A DNA stretch of 64,000 nucleotides from an uncultured Bacteroidales bacterium (GCA_902772585.1 CACYBB010000020.1:31785-95784); one strand, 5' to 3'; positions 6,991 through 16,028 are shown, counted from the first letter of the stretch. The notes: generated by a model from the letters alone, not told the origin. Program-made: numbers and translations.

Positions 6991-7935
6991 TTACGGCTTC
7001 TTGTGCTTCTTCATGTAGTTGTGGTAGGCATCCACCATCTTCTGGCGCTGCTCGGGCGTGACGGTAATCATACGTGCATTGTAGCCCTCCTTGGGTACGA
7101 AACCATCCTTGGTGTAATTGAAACTGTAGTTCATTTCGCCATGCATATTGTCATAGACCTTACCGTCCTCGCCGTATAATAGTTTCAGTTTGTTGGCCTT
7201 ATCGTCGCCATTGTCGTCAAGGCCTGCTAGCCAACCCATCAGTGGCATTTCCACATTCCACTTGTCCATGGCAATGACAACATACTTCTTGCCGTCCAGC
7301 GTCAGTTCGGTCAGCTTGTCTCCAAAAGTCTTACGGTATTCCGACAGGAGGTTCTCATACAAAACGACAGTCATCGGATCAGAATAGTCAATACCCGCTT
7401 TCTTGTCGGCAGCGGCACGCTTGCGCACATCCATCATGTGATACAACGCCTTCGCAGCATCGTTGTTCATCAGGTTGAACACAACACCCATCGCGTCATA
7501 GGTGATTACATTATCTCTATTGATGTCCAAGCCTATTCTATCAGCACGCATCAGTTCGTCAATATAGAATAAGACCTTCTTCACATCCTTCTTTTCTGAA
7601 GCCACCGTCATCAGCATGACAACAGACTCGAAGAAGACGGAGTCGGGTACTTCCTTGTTGAAGCCAGCGGCCTGCTGGTAGATGCGCTCATAGTATCTGG
7701 CAGCACGCGACATGTTATAGACTCCGCTCTCCTTGTCGAGCAATATGTGGCCCACCTCCAACTGAGCCTGCCAGTTGGTGGTGTTCTCGTCAGCCTCCTT
7801 CGACAGGCGCAGATACTTGTCCATCTTGCTCTCGGTCTCTGCCGTCTGAGCGTTCACTACTGTTGTCATTGCGCAGCAAAAGAAGATAGCGAGTACCATC
7901 CTTCTGGCTGCATTGGTCATAAGATTCTTTTTCAT
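6991..7935 (-). CDS. Secreted protein of unknown function
   Basis: 314 aa from the ATG at 7935, chosen because it opens a good signal peptide (MKKNLMTNAARRMVLAIFFC, cleavage after VNAQ). Longer in-frame starts run into the upstream small gene. The mature protein is mostly helical and acidic, with helices such as YLRLSKEADENTTNWQAQLE near the N-terminus that look TPR-like, and a C-terminal tail MVDAYHNYMKKHKKP. No family is recognised. It is the last gene of an operon with the 62-aa membrane protein and the 117-aa secreted protein, closed by a strong terminator. Confidence 0.75.
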   Translation of the reverse strand: MKKNLMTNAARRMVLAIFFCCAMTTVVNAQTAETESKMDKYLRLSKEADENTTNWQAQLEVGHILLDKESGVYNMSRAARYYERIYQQAAGFNKEVPDSVFFESVVMLMTVASEKKDVKKVLFYIDELMRADRIGLDINRDNVITYDAMGVVFNLMNNDAAKALYHMMDVRKRAAADKKAGIDYSDPMTVVLYENLLSEYRKTFGDKLTELTLDGKKYVVIAMDKWNVEMPLMGWLAGLDDNGDDKANKLKLLYGEDGKVYDNMHGEMNYSFNYTKDGFVPKEGYNARMITVTPEQRQKMVDAYHNYMKKHKKP

Positions 7936-7978
7936 TGTTGATTGATTATTGATTTTGAGTTTTGAAGTTACACCTTTT

Positions 7979-8167
7979 TTAAAATATTCCTGCTTTCCGC
8001 ATCTTCTGACGCTGCTCTTCATTCTGACGGATGAAGCGCTCGATGAAGACATTCTGGTCACCAATACGCCAGCGCTGGTATATAATGATGGCTACAAGCA
8101 CTAGCACCACCACGATAAGCGTGGCGGCTAACGCTACAGTGAAGACAAGTGTTATATCCATACGCAT
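7979..8167 (-). CDS. Small single-pass membrane protein, 62 aa
   Basis: One long hydrophobic helix (about residues 5-30, TLVFTVALAATLIVVVLVLV) followed by a charged cytoplasmic tail (RQNEEQRQKMRKAGIF). It sits between two secreted-protein genes with gaps of 26 and 43 bases, in one apparent operon. Function unknown. Confidence 0.6.
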   Translation of the reverse strand: MRMDITLVFTVALAATLIVVVLVLVAIIIYQRWRIGDQNVFIERFIRQNEEQRQKMRKAGIF

Positions 8168-8193
8168 TGTTGATTTGGTTTAATCATGTATCG

Positions 8194-8547
8194 TCATCTT
8201 TTAAAATAAAAGTCTAGTGGCAGGGGCTGCAAAGGACGTCCTTCCTCTTTTCTCCTTTTCCTTACAATATAATCGCGGAAGCCTTTTAAGCCATCTTCAT
8301 TACCCGTCGCCATATACTTGGGGCGCTGATAATGATATTGTGTTGATGCGTTTTTCACTCTGTGACGCATCATGATGGATTGGCAACTGTCGGCGTCCTC
8401 GTTCTGCATGCTATCTAAGGACAACTGTGTCAGGTTCGGCTGGGGAATACTGTCAGAACACTTCCCGGAAGCAGTAGGGTTTGTCTGTGCCATAGCTGTC
8501 GACGTGATACAAAGGGCAGCTGTTAGAGTTAAGAGAATCTTTTTCAT
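8194..8547 (-). CDS. Small secreted protein of unknown function
   Basis: 117 aa with a signal peptide (MKKILLTLTAALCITSTAMA). The mature part has two Cys (SGKCSDS and DADSCQS) and a basic C-terminus (YIVRKRRKEEGRPLQ). First gene of a three-gene operon; its promoter is repeat copy B. Its start region resembles that of the gene at 4126-5004 (MKKxLL and matching upstream bases), but the mature proteins are not obviously related. Confidence 0.65.
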   Translation of the reverse strand: MKKILLTLTAALCITSTAMAQTNPTASGKCSDSIPQPNLTQLSLDSMQNEDADSCQSIMMRHRVKNASTQYHYQRPKYMATGNEDGLKGFRDYIVRKRRKEEGRPLQPLPLDFYFKR

Positions 8548-8564
8548 ATCTATCTGTTATTTTG

Positions 8565-8710
8565 CGTTTGTATTTTCGATTTCGACTGCAAAATTAGTCT
8601 GTCCTCAGGAAACAATAGTCCCACGGTAGGAAAAAAGAGTCTCAAAACGGGAAAAAGTAAGCCTGACAGTAATTGCCAGGCTTAAAAATCCCGATGAAAT
8701 GGGCGATTTT
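8565..8710 (-). repeat. Duplicated promoter/terminator element, copy B
   Basis: Matches copy A at 5020-5165. Here the far end of the element encodes the last eight residues and stop codon of the PAP2 protein, so this is probably the source copy. The terminator hairpin (aagcctgaca / tgccaggctt) has one mismatch compared with copy A. Confidence 0.8.
8588..8660 (-). promoter_or_regulatory. Promoter with three 21-bp-spaced repeats (copy B)
   Basis: -7 box TAATTTTG on the minus strand (plus-strand caaaatta near 8589-8596). The repeats aggaaacaata, aggaaaaaaga and gggaaaaagta begin at 8607, 8628 and 8649, again exactly 21 bp apart. Confidence 0.55.
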
Positions 8711-9641
8711 TTGTATATACCGCAGATAATGCGTAGTAGATGACTATGCCGGTAATAAGGCCTGCAATGGCATCAATGGCATAGTGAGCATAGATATATA
8801 CGGTGGAAAGACACATCAGGATGTAGAAAGGCAGGATGGTGAAGACCAGCCCCTTGCTACGGGTGCGGAGGGCCAGGAGCATGACAACGGTAGTGACACC
8901 GACATGACTGCTGGGGAAGGCAGCAGTGGGACGCTCGCCAGCATCGTGGGTGATATCGAGCAGGTGATAGCAGAAACCATCTGTCCAGCCAGGGGCCGCC
9001 ATGCGTTCGGAATGTGTCAGGAACCAGTCACCCAGATTCGGGAAGATGCCTGCTGCAATCTTCTCGGTGCCTACGGCAAGGTAATAGAACTGCGGACCGG
9101 TGACAGGTACCACTACGAAAACGACATAGTAGGCAAAGAAGGAACTGAGCATGACGAAAGCAGCCATCGGAAGCTCCTGATAACGACGGAAGAAATAGTA
9201 GAGATAGGTGATGAGCATCAGCGGGAAGTAGCTGACATAGCCCAAACACATCAGTTCGGAGAACCAACCATAAGGAACCTTCTGCGAGAACAGCAGCGAT
9301 GGCTGACAGTCGAAGACGGACTGCTCCCACTGAGCAAAGACGTGGTCCAGATTGGGCAGGGTACGGTTCAGTTCATAGGTATCAGGATACCACCAGCTGA
9401 GGAACACCATCTGCACTATGACGCGTAGCAAGAGGGTCCAACGCGACGGAAAGCGTCGATAGACCAGCATGGCTGCCAGTGTGGCAGCGATATAGCCACC
9501 ACGCAGCACGAGCATATCGACGACATTGGGTAGTCGTGACCATACGCAGGCCATGACGACCAGCGTAAAGAGCAGGTAAGCCATCCCTACCCACTCAGCA
9601 GCCATCAGCCCTCTTATAGCCAGTTGTTTTCCTTGTACCAT
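8682..9641 (-). CDS. PAP2-family membrane phosphatase
   Basis: 319 aa, multi-pass. The PAP2 motifs are GERPTAAFPSSHVG (235-248) and YAHYAIDAIAG (His286, Asp290), the SxxH-type and HxxxD-type catalytic residues; the first motif (KxxxxxxRP) is not clear apart from RP. Such enzymes remove phosphate from, or exchange head groups on, membrane lipids. The start is uncertain: ATG 9641 overlaps the upstream epimerase by 28 bases, while ATG 9605 (residue 13) would leave an 8-base gap. Last gene of the flotillin-DUF3857-epimerase-PAP2 operon; its last codons lie in repeat copy B. Confidence 0.8.
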   Translation of the reverse strand: MVQGKQLAIRGLMAAEWVGMAYLLFTLVVMACVWSRLPNVVDMLVLRGGYIAATLAAMLVYRRFPSRWTLLLRVIVQMVFLSWWYPDTYELNRTLPNLDHVFAQWEQSVFDCQPSLLFSQKVPYGWFSELMCLGYVSYFPLMLITYLYYFFRRYQELPMAAFVMLSSFFAYYVVFVVVPVTGPQFYYLAVGTEKIAAGIFPNLGDWFLTHSERMAAPGWTDGFCYHLLDITHDAGERPTAAFPSSHVGVTTVVMLLALRTRSKGLVFTILPFYILMCLSTVYIYAHYAIDAIAGLITGIVIYYALSAVYTKNRPFHRDF

Positions 9642-10606
9642 GCAATGCTTCGTTTGATGCCTTCCTCTAGTTTGACCTGTGGCTCGTAGCCTAGTTCACG
9701 ACATGCGGGTTCGATATCGCAGCGCCAGTTGCGCTGACGCATGATGTAATACTTATCGTTATTCAAGGCCGTTACCTTACCTGTCATCTTGCCGATATAC
9801 TCGCCACAGAACGTGATGACACGCAACAGCCAAAGCGGTGCCGTGATGCGTATCCACCAGGGGTTGCCCAGTTCCTTGCGTATCAGATTGCTGAAGGTGG
9901 ACGACTGGTACACCTCGCCGTCGCTGAGGAAATAGCGGCGACCCGTGACACCCTTCTCGCAGGCCAGGAAGACCGCCTGCACCACGTCGGTGACATAGAC
10001 AAAGGTGATGTCCTGCTGTTTGAAACCTACGGCAAAGTCGGTATGTGCCTTGATGCTCTTGGCCATCATGAAGTAGTCGCGCTCACGAGGGCCATAGACA
10101 CCCGTGGGGCGCAGGATGACGTAGGGCAGGTCTTCTACCGTGTCCAACCATTGCTCTGCCTCCAGCTTGCTACGCCCGTAGGCCGTATTGGGCTGTGGTG
10201 TGTCGCTCTCGCGGATCTCTTCATAGGGCTGTTCCTCGCGGATGGCTCCCATGATGCTGAGCGAACTGATATAGACAAAGCGTTCGATGCGCATCTGCAA
10301 GGCTTTCAGCACATGCACCAGGTGTTGGGTGCCCTGGGTATTGATGCGGTAGAAGTCTTCTGGGTCCAGACACTTGGTGACACCTGCGGCATGCACGATG
10401 TAGTCGAACTGCAGACCCGTCAGTTGCTGCGTCAGCTGTGTCTCTGACGAGAAGTCCAGTTCAATGAAATGGATACGCTCGTCCTGCAGGAACGCCTTCG
10501 AACTGCTCTTGCGTACCGCTGCCCAGGTCTCGAAACCTCGGCGCAGCGCCTCTTCTACAATAAAGGAGCCAATGAACCCACTGGCTCCTGTTATCAGTAT
10601 CTTCAT
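9614..10606 (-). CDS. NAD(P)-dependent epimerase/dehydratase (extended SDR)
   Basis: 330 aa. N-terminal Rossmann motif ITGASGFIG (Gly7, Gly10, Gly13), an active-site YxxxK as YGRSK (Tyr143, Lys147) and a Ser-rich strand before it (VYISSLSIMG). This places it with sugar-nucleotide or sterol-type dehydrogenases; the substrate cannot be read from the sequence. It lies between a DUF3857 protein and a PAP2 phosphatase, which hints at envelope lipid or glycan metabolism. Confidence 0.85.
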   Translation of the reverse strand: MKILITGASGFIGSFIVEEALRRGFETWAAVRKSSSKAFLQDERIHFIELDFSSETQLTQQLTGLQFDYIVHAAGVTKCLDPEDFYRINTQGTQHLVHVLKALQMRIERFVYISSLSIMGAIREEQPYEEIRESDTPQPNTAYGRSKLEAEQWLDTVEDLPYVILRPTGVYGPRERDYFMMAKSIKAHTDFAVGFKQQDITFVYVTDVVQAVFLACEKGVTGRRYFLSDGEVYQSSTFSNLIRKELGNPWWIRITAPLWLLRVITFCGEYIGKMTGKVTALNNDKYYIMRQRNWRCDIEPACRELGYEPQVKLEEGIKRSIAWYKENNWL

Positions 10607-10628
10607 CTTGTGTTTACTGCTTTCTATA

Positions 10629-12134
10629 TTATTTCTTACCTTGTGGGTTGACGGCCTTCTTCAGGCTCACCCATGGTGCGGTAGAGGGGAAACCGATGGG
10701 GTGTGCACGTTCCACCTGCAACTGCTCAGGCAGTGTGTTCAGCTTGCCTTCAGGTGACGAGGCATCGACATAGACTGTACCTGCATTTCTGGTCTTGACG
10801 CCTACCACGTAGTTCGTCAACTTACTGATAGTGGGGAAAGTGAGGGGCAGGGCACCCAGGTTACGCGGGCGCATCACCACAGGGTTCACCTTCAGACCAG
10901 CCTCGCGGAGGGTCTGCATGAGCAGCATGTTGATATCTGCACTGTTACCCCCACCCTGCTGGAGCGTCTCCTGCGCATTTCTTGCCCACATGGCGTACTT
11001 ACCATTCCATTTGACGTGAGAGAACACCAGGCGACAAACTGCTGCGGCACGTTCCTGTTCGTTGGCAATGGTCTGGATATTCTCAGCCTGCAACTGCTCG
11101 CGAAGAGGACTGTGGTCTTCTATCATCTTGCCCAGGTTGTCATCCGCCATCAGCACCTGGTCCACATGTTCCCAGGTGTTGGCATAGTCGGCAGGTGGAG
11201 TACTGCGCAGGCCGAAGCTGCTGACTTCAGCGGTAACACCCGTAAAGTAGTCTGCCAAGCATACGTTGGGATCGCTGGGTGCTCCCTTCAGGTCCTGTCC
11301 TGTGAAGATATAGCGATAAGCCATCACCGTGGTGGGTGCTGCCAATGGGTCGCTCACCAACTTGTATATCATGGAAGAAGACTCCTGCTTAGCGACAAGC
11401 TGCTGACTGCCATGCTGTTCGAAATTGAACAGGAGGTGGCGAGGAATGGTGACGGTAAGGCGGGCGTAGGCAACAGGAATCTCCTGCTGTGCCTGCCAGT
11501 CGTGCAGACGATAGAACAGTTCGCTATGACGGGTGTACTCATACTCTATGACCGTACCCTGACGGACATCAGGAATGGTGAATCGGGCCTGCCATGTCTC
11601 ATCATCCAGCTGTTCCAGAGCGACTTCGCCCTTGAACTTTGACTTCGTCGTCTTGCTGCCCTCCATATTATATGCGGTGGCCTTGACTTCTTCAATGCTC
11701 TCGTGAATATAGTTGGTGGCTATATTCGTAGAGATGGAGCGCGATGCTCCTTCGTCGTAAGTGACGGCACCATTGATATCAATATGCTGTGGGCGCAATG
11801 CCATCTGCGAGGTGTATAGCTTGTCCTTGTCTTGGGGGACGACATAGTAAGGTATGGTAACCTGGGCATACTTGGCACCTTCGGGCTTCAACACCTTAAT
11901 ACGTATTTTCTCGTGATAGTCAACGAGATAGCCATCGGTCTGAACGGAATATTCCACATCCGTCAACCGACAGAGTACTACAGCCTCGGCATCAGGATCT
12001 GGTGCATAGGTCGTCATGGTCAGCTCTTCCTTGGTGGGCTTTCCGAACTTAGTGTTCACAGCGTCCTTGGCTGTTGCCGACAGGCAGAAGAATACCGCAA
12101 GTATTGCTGCGGCAAAAATGTTATTGCTTTTCAC
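10629..12134 (-). CDS. DUF3857 protein with degenerate transglutaminase-like domain
   Basis: 501 aa with a signal peptide (MKSNNIFAAAILAVFFCLSA). Residues about 50-270 fit DUF3857 (DGYLVDYHEKIRIKVLKPEG). A transglutaminase-like segment follows, but where active enzymes have G-x-C the sequence is GGGNSADINMLL, so the catalytic Cys is absent, as is common in this Bacteroidota family. The protein ends soon after this domain; longer relatives usually carry a further C-terminal β-domain. The start is directly adjacent to the flotillin stop, so the two are co-transcribed. Probably an envelope protein; role unknown. Confidence 0.8.
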   Translation of the reverse strand: MKSNNIFAAAILAVFFCLSATAKDAVNTKFGKPTKEELTMTTYAPDPDAEAVVLCRLTDVEYSVQTDGYLVDYHEKIRIKVLKPEGAKYAQVTIPYYVVPQDKDKLYTSQMALRPQHIDINGAVTYDEGASRSISTNIATNYIHESIEEVKATAYNMEGSKTTKSKFKGEVALEQLDDETWQARFTIPDVRQGTVIEYEYTRHSELFYRLHDWQAQQEIPVAYARLTVTIPRHLLFNFEQHGSQQLVAKQESSSMIYKLVSDPLAAPTTVMAYRYIFTGQDLKGAPSDPNVCLADYFTGVTAEVSSFGLRSTPPADYANTWEHVDQVLMADDNLGKMIEDHSPLREQLQAENIQTIANEQERAAAVCRLVFSHVKWNGKYAMWARNAQETLQQGGGNSADINMLLMQTLREAGLKVNPVVMRPRNLGALPLTFPTISKLTNYVVGVKTRNAGTVYVDASSPEGKLNTLPEQLQVERAHPIGFPSTAPWVSLKKAVNPQGKK

Positions 12135-13649
12135 TTATTTCTTATCGTTTGTTCCTTTTCCAGTTATATTGTCAACAGCATCGCGGGCCTCGTCGTTGAG
12201 GTTGATGTTGCGGTTGACCTTAGCCTCGATAGTTCCGGCACGCATGATGTCAGCCATATCGACACCCGTAGCAGACTTGAGCACGTCGAAAGCCTGTTTG
12301 ATGGCAACAGGTACGCCACCACTCATGGCAGCCACACCAGCGCCAGTATCCTGACCACCGCTATAGACGTGGACATCCTTGATAGAGGCAATAGGCTTGG
12401 CTACATTCTCAACAACCTGAGGCAGTACCTCAATCATCATCTGCATGACAGCAGCGTTGTTATACTTCTTATAAGCCTCAGCCTTCTTGTCCATAGCCTG
12501 TGCTTCTGCCTCACCCTTCTTCTGGATGGCGTAAGCCTCAGCTTCACCCTTGGCCTTGATACCAGCAGCCTCCTGTTCCAGACGGTAGCGAACAGCATCT
12601 GACTCGGCGTTCTGGGCTAATGCACGCTGCTCAGCCTCGTACTTCTGGGCCTCAGCAATACGCTTGCGCTGTTCCAGGTCGGCAGCAGCGTCGCGCTCTA
12701 CCTTATACTTATCAGCATCGGCCTTCTTCTCCACCTCGGCAGCCAACTGGTTCTGTCGAATCTCAATCTGCTCCTTCGAAAGAATCTGTTCGCGCTTGGT
12801 CTTCTCGATCTCAGCCTCAACGGTCTTGATATTGATGGTCTTCTGCTGTTCCTGCTGCTGGATGGCATAGGCCGCGTCGGCGTCAGCCTGTGCTGTATCA
12901 GCCTGCTGCTTCAGGGCAGCACGCTTCAGGGCCAGTTCGTTGTTCTTGATAGCGATAGCGGTATCGGCATCCACACGGGCATCGTTAGCCTCCTTGTCAG
13001 CCTTAGACACCTCAATCTTCACGTCACGCTCAGCAATGGCGCGGTTAATCGAAGCGTCCTTCTTAATCTTAGCGGTATTATCGGCACCCAGGTCCTTGAT
13101 CAGTCCTTCCTTATCGGTCACGTTCTGGATGTTGCAAGAGATAATCTCGATACCCAACTTCGCCATATCGGGCGAAGCCTTGGTCATCACCTGGTCAGAA
13201 AAACCGTCACGATCGGTATTCAGCGAACGGAGGTCCAGCGTACCAATGATTTCACGCATGTTACCCTGCAGCGAATCCTGCAACTGCTCAGCAATCTCGT
13301 TAGGCATCATGTTCAGGAAGTTCTTGGCAGCCAGACGAGTACCCTCGTTGGTGGGCATCACGCGAATCTTGGCAACAGCATCCACATCGACATTGATGAA
13401 GTCGGTAGTAGGCACGCTCTCTTCTGTCTTGATGTCAACAGTAATCTGTCCCAGATAGACACGGTCCAGACGCTCGAAGAAAGGAATACGGAAACCACCG
13501 GAACCAATGAGTACACGGGGTTCCTTCGACAAACCTGATATGATGAAAGCCGCTGAGGGCGGAGCCTTCACATAAGAGACGAACAACAGGATGGCCAGCA
13601 AAAGAATGGCCACTCCAATAAGAATTAACATGGTCGGTTCCATAAGCAA
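12135..13649 (-). CDS. Flotillin-family protein (SPFH domain)
   Basis: 504 aa. An N-terminal membrane helix (ILIGVAILLLAILLFVSYV) is followed by an SPFH/band-7 domain (about 30-200, including RVYLGQITVDIKTEESVPT). A long Ala/Glu/Lys-rich coiled coil follows (about 210-420, with AEAQKYEAEQRALAQNAESD), then a Gly-rich C-terminal part. Flotillins form membrane microdomain scaffolds. First gene of the operon that continues into DUF3857, epimerase and PAP2; a -7 box (TACCTTTG) reads on the minus strand at 13687-13680. Confidence 0.9.
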   Translation of the reverse strand: MLMEPTMLILIGVAILLLAILLFVSYVKAPPSAAFIISGLSKEPRVLIGSGGFRIPFFERLDRVYLGQITVDIKTEESVPTTDFINVDVDAVAKIRVMPTNEGTRLAAKNFLNMMPNEIAEQLQDSLQGNMREIIGTLDLRSLNTDRDGFSDQVMTKASPDMAKLGIEIISCNIQNVTDKEGLIKDLGADNTAKIKKDASINRAIAERDVKIEVSKADKEANDARVDADTAIAIKNNELALKRAALKQQADTAQADADAAYAIQQQEQQKTINIKTVEAEIEKTKREQILSKEQIEIRQNQLAAEVEKKADADKYKVERDAAADLEQRKRIAEAQKYEAEQRALAQNAESDAVRYRLEQEAAGIKAKGEAEAYAIQKKGEAEAQAMDKKAEAYKKYNNAAVMQMMIEVLPQVVENVAKPIASIKDVHVYSGGQDTGAGVAAMSGGVPVAIKQAFDVLKSATGVDMADIMRAGTIEAKVNRNINLNDEARDAVDNITGKGTNDKK

Positions 13650-13679
13650 TTAATTTTGTTTAAAGTGATACTTTGTGTG

Positions 13680-13759
13680 CAAAGGTACAAATAAGTGAGC
13701 GAAGTAACAAAATAATTCACAATAAATAATGCATTATTCAGATTTATTTCGTAACTTTG
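13680..13759. promoter_or_regulatory. Divergent promoters, flotillin operon and rnr
   Basis: Minus strand: TACCTTTG at 13687-13680, 31 bases before the flotillin start. Plus strand: TAACTTTG at 13752-13759, 28 bases before the rnr start. The region between is AT-rich. Confidence 0.65.
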
Positions 13760-13787
13760 CGACATAAACCTATTAACACATGATACT

Positions 13788-16028
13788 ATGAGTAAGAAAA
13801 AGGGAAGCAAGAGACTGAACAAGAAACAGATAGCAGAAATGCTGCAGACACTGTTCCAACAGAATCCTAATGAGACATTCTCCTTCAAACAGATATTCAA
13901 GGCACTGAAGTTGGACACCCATCCCACCAAGATGCTGGCTATCGACCTGATGGAAGAGATGGCCTGGGACGACTATCTGTCAAAGGTCAGCGACAACTCG
14001 TATCGTCTGAACCTGAAAACGCAGGTACAGGAGGGAACCTTTATCCGCAAGGCTAACGGTAAGAACTCGTTCCAGCCGGACGACGGCGGCACACCCGTCT
14101 TTGTCAGTGAGCGCAACTCGCTGTTTGCCATGAATGGCGACCGCGTGAAGGTAACGTATATGGCTCGTCGTGAGAAGCACATCAAGGAAGCGATGGTGGT
14201 GGAGATTCTCAGTCATAAGCGCGACCAGGCCGTCGGTAAGCTGAAGGTGGAGAAAGACTATGCGTTCCTGATTACCGAGGGAAACATCTTTGTACACGAT
14301 ATCTTTATCCCAAAGAAGAAACTGAAGGGTGGCAAGACAGGCGACAAGGCTGTTGTGAAGATTACACAGTGGCCTTCGAAGGAATCGAAGAACATTGTCG
14401 GTGAAGTCATTGACGTACTAGGCAAGGAGGGCGACAACAATGTAGAGATGCACGCTATTCTGGCACAATATGGCCTACCATATAAGTATCCGAAGAACGT
14501 TGAAGAGGCTGCTGAGAAGATAGACCCCGGTATCACGCCAGAGGAGATAGCCCGTCGCGAGGACTTCCGCGAGGTGTTTACCTGCACCATCGACCCGAAG
14601 GATGCCAAGGACTTTGATGATGCGCTCAGCATCCGCAAAATAGTAAATAGTAAATCGTCAAATAGCAAATTGTATGAGGTTGGCGTGCATATCGCTGACG
14701 TCAGCCATTATGTGAAGGAAGGCTCCATCATCGACAAGGAGGCCGTCAAGCGTGCCACCAGCGTCTATCTCGTGGACCGCACCATCCCCATGCTGCCGGA
14801 GCGACTCTGCAACTTCATCTGTTCGCTGCGCCCTGACGAGGAGAAACTCTGCTACAGCGTGATCTTCGTTTTGGACGAAGAGGCCAACGTCAAGGACTAC
14901 CACATCGCCCATACCGTTATCAAGAGTAATAGGAGGTACGCGTACGAGGAGGTGCAGGAGATACTGCGACCCACCCCTAACCCCTCCCTGAAAGTGAGGG
15001 GAATGAATACTAACCACACCCCTCCCTCACAGGGAGGGGAAGGGGGAGAGTCTGAGCTGCGCACCCTCGACCAACTCGCCAAGAAACTTCGTGAACGCCG
15101 TTTCAAGGGCGGTGCTGTGAAATTCGACCGTGAGGAGTTGCACTTCGATATCGACGAGACGGGTAAGCCTATCCGTGCTTATTTCAAGAAGTCGAATGAT
15201 GCCACCCAACTCATCGAGGAGTTCATGCTACTGGCAAACCGCACCGTCGCTGAGCATATTGGAATGGTAGAAAAGCCAAAATCCAAGAATGCCCAACCCA
15301 AAGCCAAGAAGACTTTCGTCTATCGTATCCACGACCAACCCGACCCCACCAAGTTGGAAGCACTGCGCGAGTTTGTGGTGAAGTTTGGCTATAAGATGAA
15401 GACGGCAGGTACGAAGGGCGCCATCTCCAAGTCACTGAATGCATTGATGGATGGCTGCCAAGGCAAGAAAGAGCAGAAACTCATCGAGACCGTTGCCTTG
15501 CGTGCCATGATGAAGGCGAAGTACTCTACACACAACATCGGCCACTATGGACTGGCCTTCGAGTACTATACCCACTTCACGTCACCCATCCGTCGTTTCC
15601 CCGACACGATGGTGCACCGACTGCTGACAAAATACCAGGATGGAGCCCGCTCAGCCAACCAAGAGAAGTACGAAGAACTCTGCGAGCACTGCTCCGACAT
15701 GGAACAGACCGCCCAGCAGGCAGAGCGTGACAGCATCAAGTACAAGATGGTAGAGTTCATGGCCGACAAAATTGGCAACGAGTATGATGCCCACATCAGT
15801 GGCATCCAGTCGTATGGCATCTATTGCGAGGTGGACGAGAACCACTGTGAAGGTATGGTATCCATGCACGACCTGGACGATGACTACTACGACTTCGACG
15901 AACGTAACTACTGTCTGGTAGGCCGCCGTCATCACAACAAATACCAGTTAGGCGATCCCATCCGCATCAAGGTGGCTCGTGCCAATCTGGAGAAGCGCCA
16001 GCTGGACTTCGTCCTCGCCGACCAATAA
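13788..16028 (+). CDS. rnr: Ribonuclease R with two repeat-derived in-frame insertions
   Basis: 746 aa. Order: N-terminal helix domain, cold-shock domains, RNB catalytic domain beginning with TIDPKDAKDFDDALSI (the Asp cluster that binds Mg), then HADVSHYV-type and RRFPDTMVHR motifs, and a C-terminal S1 domain (DAHISGIQSYGIYCEV). RNase R is a 3'-5' exonuclease that degrades structured RNA. Two stretches look inserted. IVNSKSSNSK (bases 14640-14669) precedes LYEVGVHIADVS. A Pro/Gly-rich segment of about 25 residues from a palindromic repeat (14970-15051) lies in a normally short variable loop. Both keep the frame and neither removes a known catalytic motif. Confidence 0.95.
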   Translation: MSKKKGSKRLNKKQIAEMLQTLFQQNPNETFSFKQIFKALKLDTHPTKMLAIDLMEEMAWDDYLSKVSDNSYRLNLKTQVQEGTFIRKANGKNSFQPDDGGTPVFVSERNSLFAMNGDRVKVTYMARREKHIKEAMVVEILSHKRDQAVGKLKVEKDYAFLITEGNIFVHDIFIPKKKLKGGKTGDKAVVKITQWPSKESKNIVGEVIDVLGKEGDNNVEMHAILAQYGLPYKYPKNVEEAAEKIDPGITPEEIARREDFREVFTCTIDPKDAKDFDDALSIRKIVNSKSSNSKLYEVGVHIADVSHYVKEGSIIDKEAVKRATSVYLVDRTIPMLPERLCNFICSLRPDEEKLCYSVIFVLDEEANVKDYHIAHTVIKSNRRYAYEEVQEILRPTPNPSLKVRGMNTNHTPPSQGGEGGESELRTLDQLAKKLRERRFKGGAVKFDREELHFDIDETGKPIRAYFKKSNDATQLIEEFMLLANRTVAEHIGMVEKPKSKNAQPKAKKTFVYRIHDQPDPTKLEALREFVVKFGYKMKTAGTKGAISKSLNALMDGCQGKKEQKLIETVALRAMMKAKYSTHNIGHYGLAFEYYTHFTSPIRRFPDTMVHRLLTKYQDGARSANQEKYEELCEHCSDMEQTAQQAERDSIKYKMVEFMADKIGNEYDAHISGIQSYGIYCEVDENHCEGMVSMHDLDDDYYDFDERNYCLVGRRHHNKYQLGDPIRIKVARANLEKRQLDFVLADQ
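14636..14672 (+). repeat. AT-rich dispersed repeat inside rnr
   Basis: aatagtaaatagtaaatcgtcaaatagcaaa-type sequence, the same style as the AT-rich repeats at gene ends (for example 63925-64000). Read in frame within rnr. Confidence 0.6.
14970..15051 (+). repeat. GC-rich palindromic repeat inside rnr
   Basis: Contains cccctccct...agtgagggg and a perfect 9-bp hairpin, cccctccct-cac-agggagggg. Very different in composition from the surrounding gene and read in frame. Confidence 0.75.

Noticed and set aside
8784-9428. 214-codon plus-strand frame opposite the PAP2 gene
   Set aside because: Antisense to a gene with clear PAP2 motifs and membrane helices; its translation has no recognisable features.
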